64,000 bases of DNA, taken from Pelagihabitans sp963760375 (GTDB lineage: Bacteria > Bacteroidota > Bacteroidia > Flavobacteriales > Flavobacteriaceae). The DNA is taken from positions 558,001 through 622,000 of the forward strand of contig CAVXCS010000005.1 of the NCBI GenBank assembly GCA_963760375.1, written 5' to 3'. The notes beneath the pieces were generated by a model. That model was not told where the DNA came from, made no database searches, and saw nothing but the letters and a program-made list of their open reading frames with translations. Positions within the stretch are counted from its first letter, which is position 1. Each line of letters starts with the position of its first letter. The position numbers were made by a program, and so were the translations under genes. Positions 62,376 to 64,000 of the stretch are shown here, one piece after another.

Positions 62376-63503
62376 ATGGAAATTAAAAAAGTAATACGAT
62401 TGAAAGAAAACACAAAAGCGAAAATCACCAGGTACAAGAATTTTCCAATGGTTCCCCGGGTGATTTATGGTCAGGGCAGTTTCGACCAACTGGGGGAACT
62501 GCTGATGCCCATACGCAAAAATGCCGATGCGCCCTGTATCTTCCTTGTCGATGACATATTTGAAGAGGCTCCCCTAGCCAAGCGGATACCTTTGATTTTC
62601 AACGACCAGATCATTTTTATTTCTGCAGCGGAAGAACCTAAGACCGTTCAAGTGGATGCGTTGGTTGCCAAAATAAAAAACAGTTTTAGCGAACCACCTT
62701 CGGCGATCATCGGAATTGGTGGAGGTACCTTGCTCGACCTGTCAAAGGCGGTTGCCATTATGTTGACCAATAAGGGCAGTGCCTGTGAATACCAAGGTTG
62801 GGACTTGGTACGGCAAGCGGCGATATATCACTTGGGTATCCCCACCATCAGTGGAACAGGGGCTGAAGTTTCCCGTACAACGGTGCTTATGGGGCCTGAC
62901 AAGAAATTGGGCATCAATTCCGACTATACCGTTTTTGACCAGGTACTGCTCGATCCAGACCTGACACAAGGGGTAAGTAAGGAACAATGGTTTTATACGG
63001 GAATGGACTGTTTCATTCACTGTATCGAATCGTTGGAGGGTACGTACCTCAATGCCTTTAGCCAAACCTATGGGGAAAAGGCCTTGGATTTGTGTAAAGA
63101 AGTATTTCTGCAGGAGCTGTCCCCATTGGATTCCCGAGAGAAATTGATGATGGCCTCATGGCATGGCGGGATGAGCATTGCCTATTCCCAAGTAGGGGTG
63201 GCCCATGCCTTAAGCTATGGCCTCTCCTATTTATTGGGCATAAAACATGGTATCGGCAATTGTTTGGTGTTCCAGCATTTACAGGAGTTCTATCCTGAGG
63301 GCGTTGCATTGTTCAATAAAATGCGGCAACGACATGATATTGTGCTTCCCCAAGGTATTTGTGCCGATCTTTCCGACAGTGATTTTGATATCATGATCAA
63401 AGTTTCCCTTGGCATGGAACCACTATGGGAAAACGCCCTGGGCAAAAGTTGGAGAACCACTGTGACCCCTCAGAAATTAAAGGCTATTTACCAAAAGATT
63501 TAG
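62376..63503 (+). CDS. kdnB: iron-containing alcohol dehydrogenase, probable Kdo 8-oxidase
   Basis: A 375-residue group-III (iron-type) alcohol dehydrogenase. GGGTLLDLSKAVA is the NAD-binding/phosphate loop and SGTGAEVSRTTVL the substrate loop; metal ligands are in MDCFIHCIES and in the VAHALSYGLS / IKHGIGNC regions. Sequence style and linkage to kdsB match KdnB, which oxidises C8 of Kdo as the first step of 8-amino-Kdo synthesis; the partner aminotransferase KdnA is not in this window. ATG at 62376 is preferred to the TTG at 62370. Confidence 0.82.
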   Translation: MEIKKVIRLKENTKAKITRYKNFPMVPRVIYGQGSFDQLGELLMPIRKNADAPCIFLVDDIFEEAPLAKRIPLIFNDQIIFISAAEEPKTVQVDALVAKIKNSFSEPPSAIIGIGGGTLLDLSKAVAIMLTNKGSACEYQGWDLVRQAAIYHLGIPTISGTGAEVSRTTVLMGPDKKLGINSDYTVFDQVLLDPDLTQGVSKEQWFYTGMDCFIHCIESLEGTYLNAFSQTYGEKALDLCKEVFLQELSPLDSREKLMMASWHGGMSIAYSQVGVAHALSYGLSYLLGIKHGIGNCLVFQHLQEFYPEGVALFNKMRQRHDIVLPQGICADLSDSDFDIMIKVSLGMEPLWENALGKSWRTTVTPQKLKAIYQKI

Positions 63504-63597
63504 GATATGGCATAATACGATGCCAAGCTGGTAACCGATGCGATTCGGCTAGAACCACGGGCTTGTCAACACAATGAACGGTTTTAACGCCAACTGT

Positions 63598-64000
63598 ATG
63601 CAAAAACTTGCGAAGTTCCTCTATTTCAAAATCATGGGATGGACCCTTGAAGGTGACCTTCCCAGACAGCTGAAAAAGTATGTCATCATTGTTGTTCCCC
63701 ACACCAGTTGGTTCGATTTCTTTTTGGGGCTCCTGATCAGGGCGGTCTTGCAGGAACAAATTAATTTTATTGGAAAAAAGAGCCTGTTCGCCCCTCCTTT
63801 TGGGTGGTTTTTCCGATGGATGGGAGGGGCCCCTATCGATCGTAGCAAAAGCAGCGATACGGTCAGTGCCACCGCCAAAATATTTGAAACCAGGCAGGAA
63901 TTCAGATTGGCCCTGTCGCCTGAAGGAACCCGTAAAAAGGTGAAGCAATGGAAAACGGGATTTTACTATATTTCCAAGGCAGCAAAGGTGCCCATAGTAC
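63598..64000 (+). CDS. 1-acylglycerol-3-phosphate acyltransferase-like protein, N-terminal part (cut by window edge)
   Basis: The visible 134 residues show the PlsC-family acyltransferase motifs: VPHTSWFDF (HxxxxD motif I), FGWFFRWMGGAPIDRSKS (motif II region) and LSPEGTRKK (motif III). It probably acylates a lipid precursor at the inner membrane. The start is taken at the ATG at 63598 (MQKLAKFLYFKIMGW); an in-frame ATG at 63574 is an alternative. It lies 94 nt after kdnB on the same strand and the rest lies beyond the right edge. Confidence 0.85.
   Translation, partial: MQKLAKFLYFKIMGWTLEGDLPRQLKKYVIIVVPHTSWFDFFLGLLIRAVLQEQINFIGKKSLFAPPFGWFFRWMGGAPIDRSKSSDTVSATAKIFETRQEFRLALSPEGTRKKVKQWKTGFYYISKAAKVPIV

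Noticed and set aside
1..64000. tRNA, rRNA, insertion sequences, prophage or integrase
   Set aside because: I scanned the gaps for T-loop signatures, inverted-repeat ends and transposase motifs by eye and found none; a tRNA search program could still reveal one I missed.

Overview
The window looks like chromosomal DNA of a marine-type member of the Bacteroidota, most likely family Flavobacteriaceae. The evidence is a giant exported protein with a type IX secretion (T9SS) sorting domain, promoters of the TAnnTTTG type, Bacteroidota-restricted families (DUF5916, DUF3822, DUF3291, DUF2807), a Flavobacteriia-like DnaX without a zinc module, and GlgE and KdnB homologues. I cannot name the genus. 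No rRNA, tRNA, CRISPR array, insertion sequence or prophage was found. The one structural RNA gene is rnpB (RNase P RNA).

Layout. (1) 1-1958, minus: aquaglyceroporin, alpha/beta hydrolase and an SGNH hydrolase cut by the left edge. (2) 2118-4331, plus: a DUF5916 surface protein. (3) 4344-15918, minus: a nine-gene, mostly exported catabolic-looking run (TolB-like protein, DUF3500, TIM-barrel isomerase, Nramp-like carrier, D-aminoacylase-like protein, SMP-30 lactonase, IorA/IorB-type molybdenum hydroxylase, serine hydrolase). (4) mazG, msrB and a collagen-like lipoprotein. (5) 18314-26416, plus: an alpha-glucan cluster, glgE, maltokinase, glgB and a GH31 glucosidase. It is followed by an M48 lipoprotease and an UMF1-type MFS carrier. 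(6) 28703-31648, minus: ECF sigma factor, anti-sigma-like protein, DUF4097 and DUF2807 envelope proteins. (7) 31848-40087, plus: a very large T9SS-exported galactose-oxidase homologue with two LamG domains and a GC-rich array of near-identical Ig-like repeats. The reading frame is broken by two +1 shifts and one in-frame TGA. (8) 40378-64000: housekeeping genes. These are lon, cmk, a LysM gene, rpsA, pyrR-pyrB, rnz, pdxH, sixA-like, ppk1, miaE, TMEM220, dnaX, rnpB, rsmD, DUF3822, a RecD-like helicase, and a kdsB/HAD/kdnB operon that runs into an acyltransferase cut by the right edge.

How they work together. The glucan cluster fits polymerisation of maltose-1-phosphate (maltokinase, then GlgE), branching (GlgB) and turnover (GH31), although no trehalose synthase is present here. 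The ECF operon looks like an envelope-stress or surface-structure regulon. kdsB beside kdnB suggests that 8-amino-Kdo is made for lipopolysaccharide.

Three genes (TolB-like, LysM, dnaX) each need exactly one extra base in a homopolymer run to restore a full-length product. For two of them a sequencing undercall is the simplest explanation. For dnaX, whose A9 tract resembles known dnaX slippage sites, programmed frameshifting is a real alternative.
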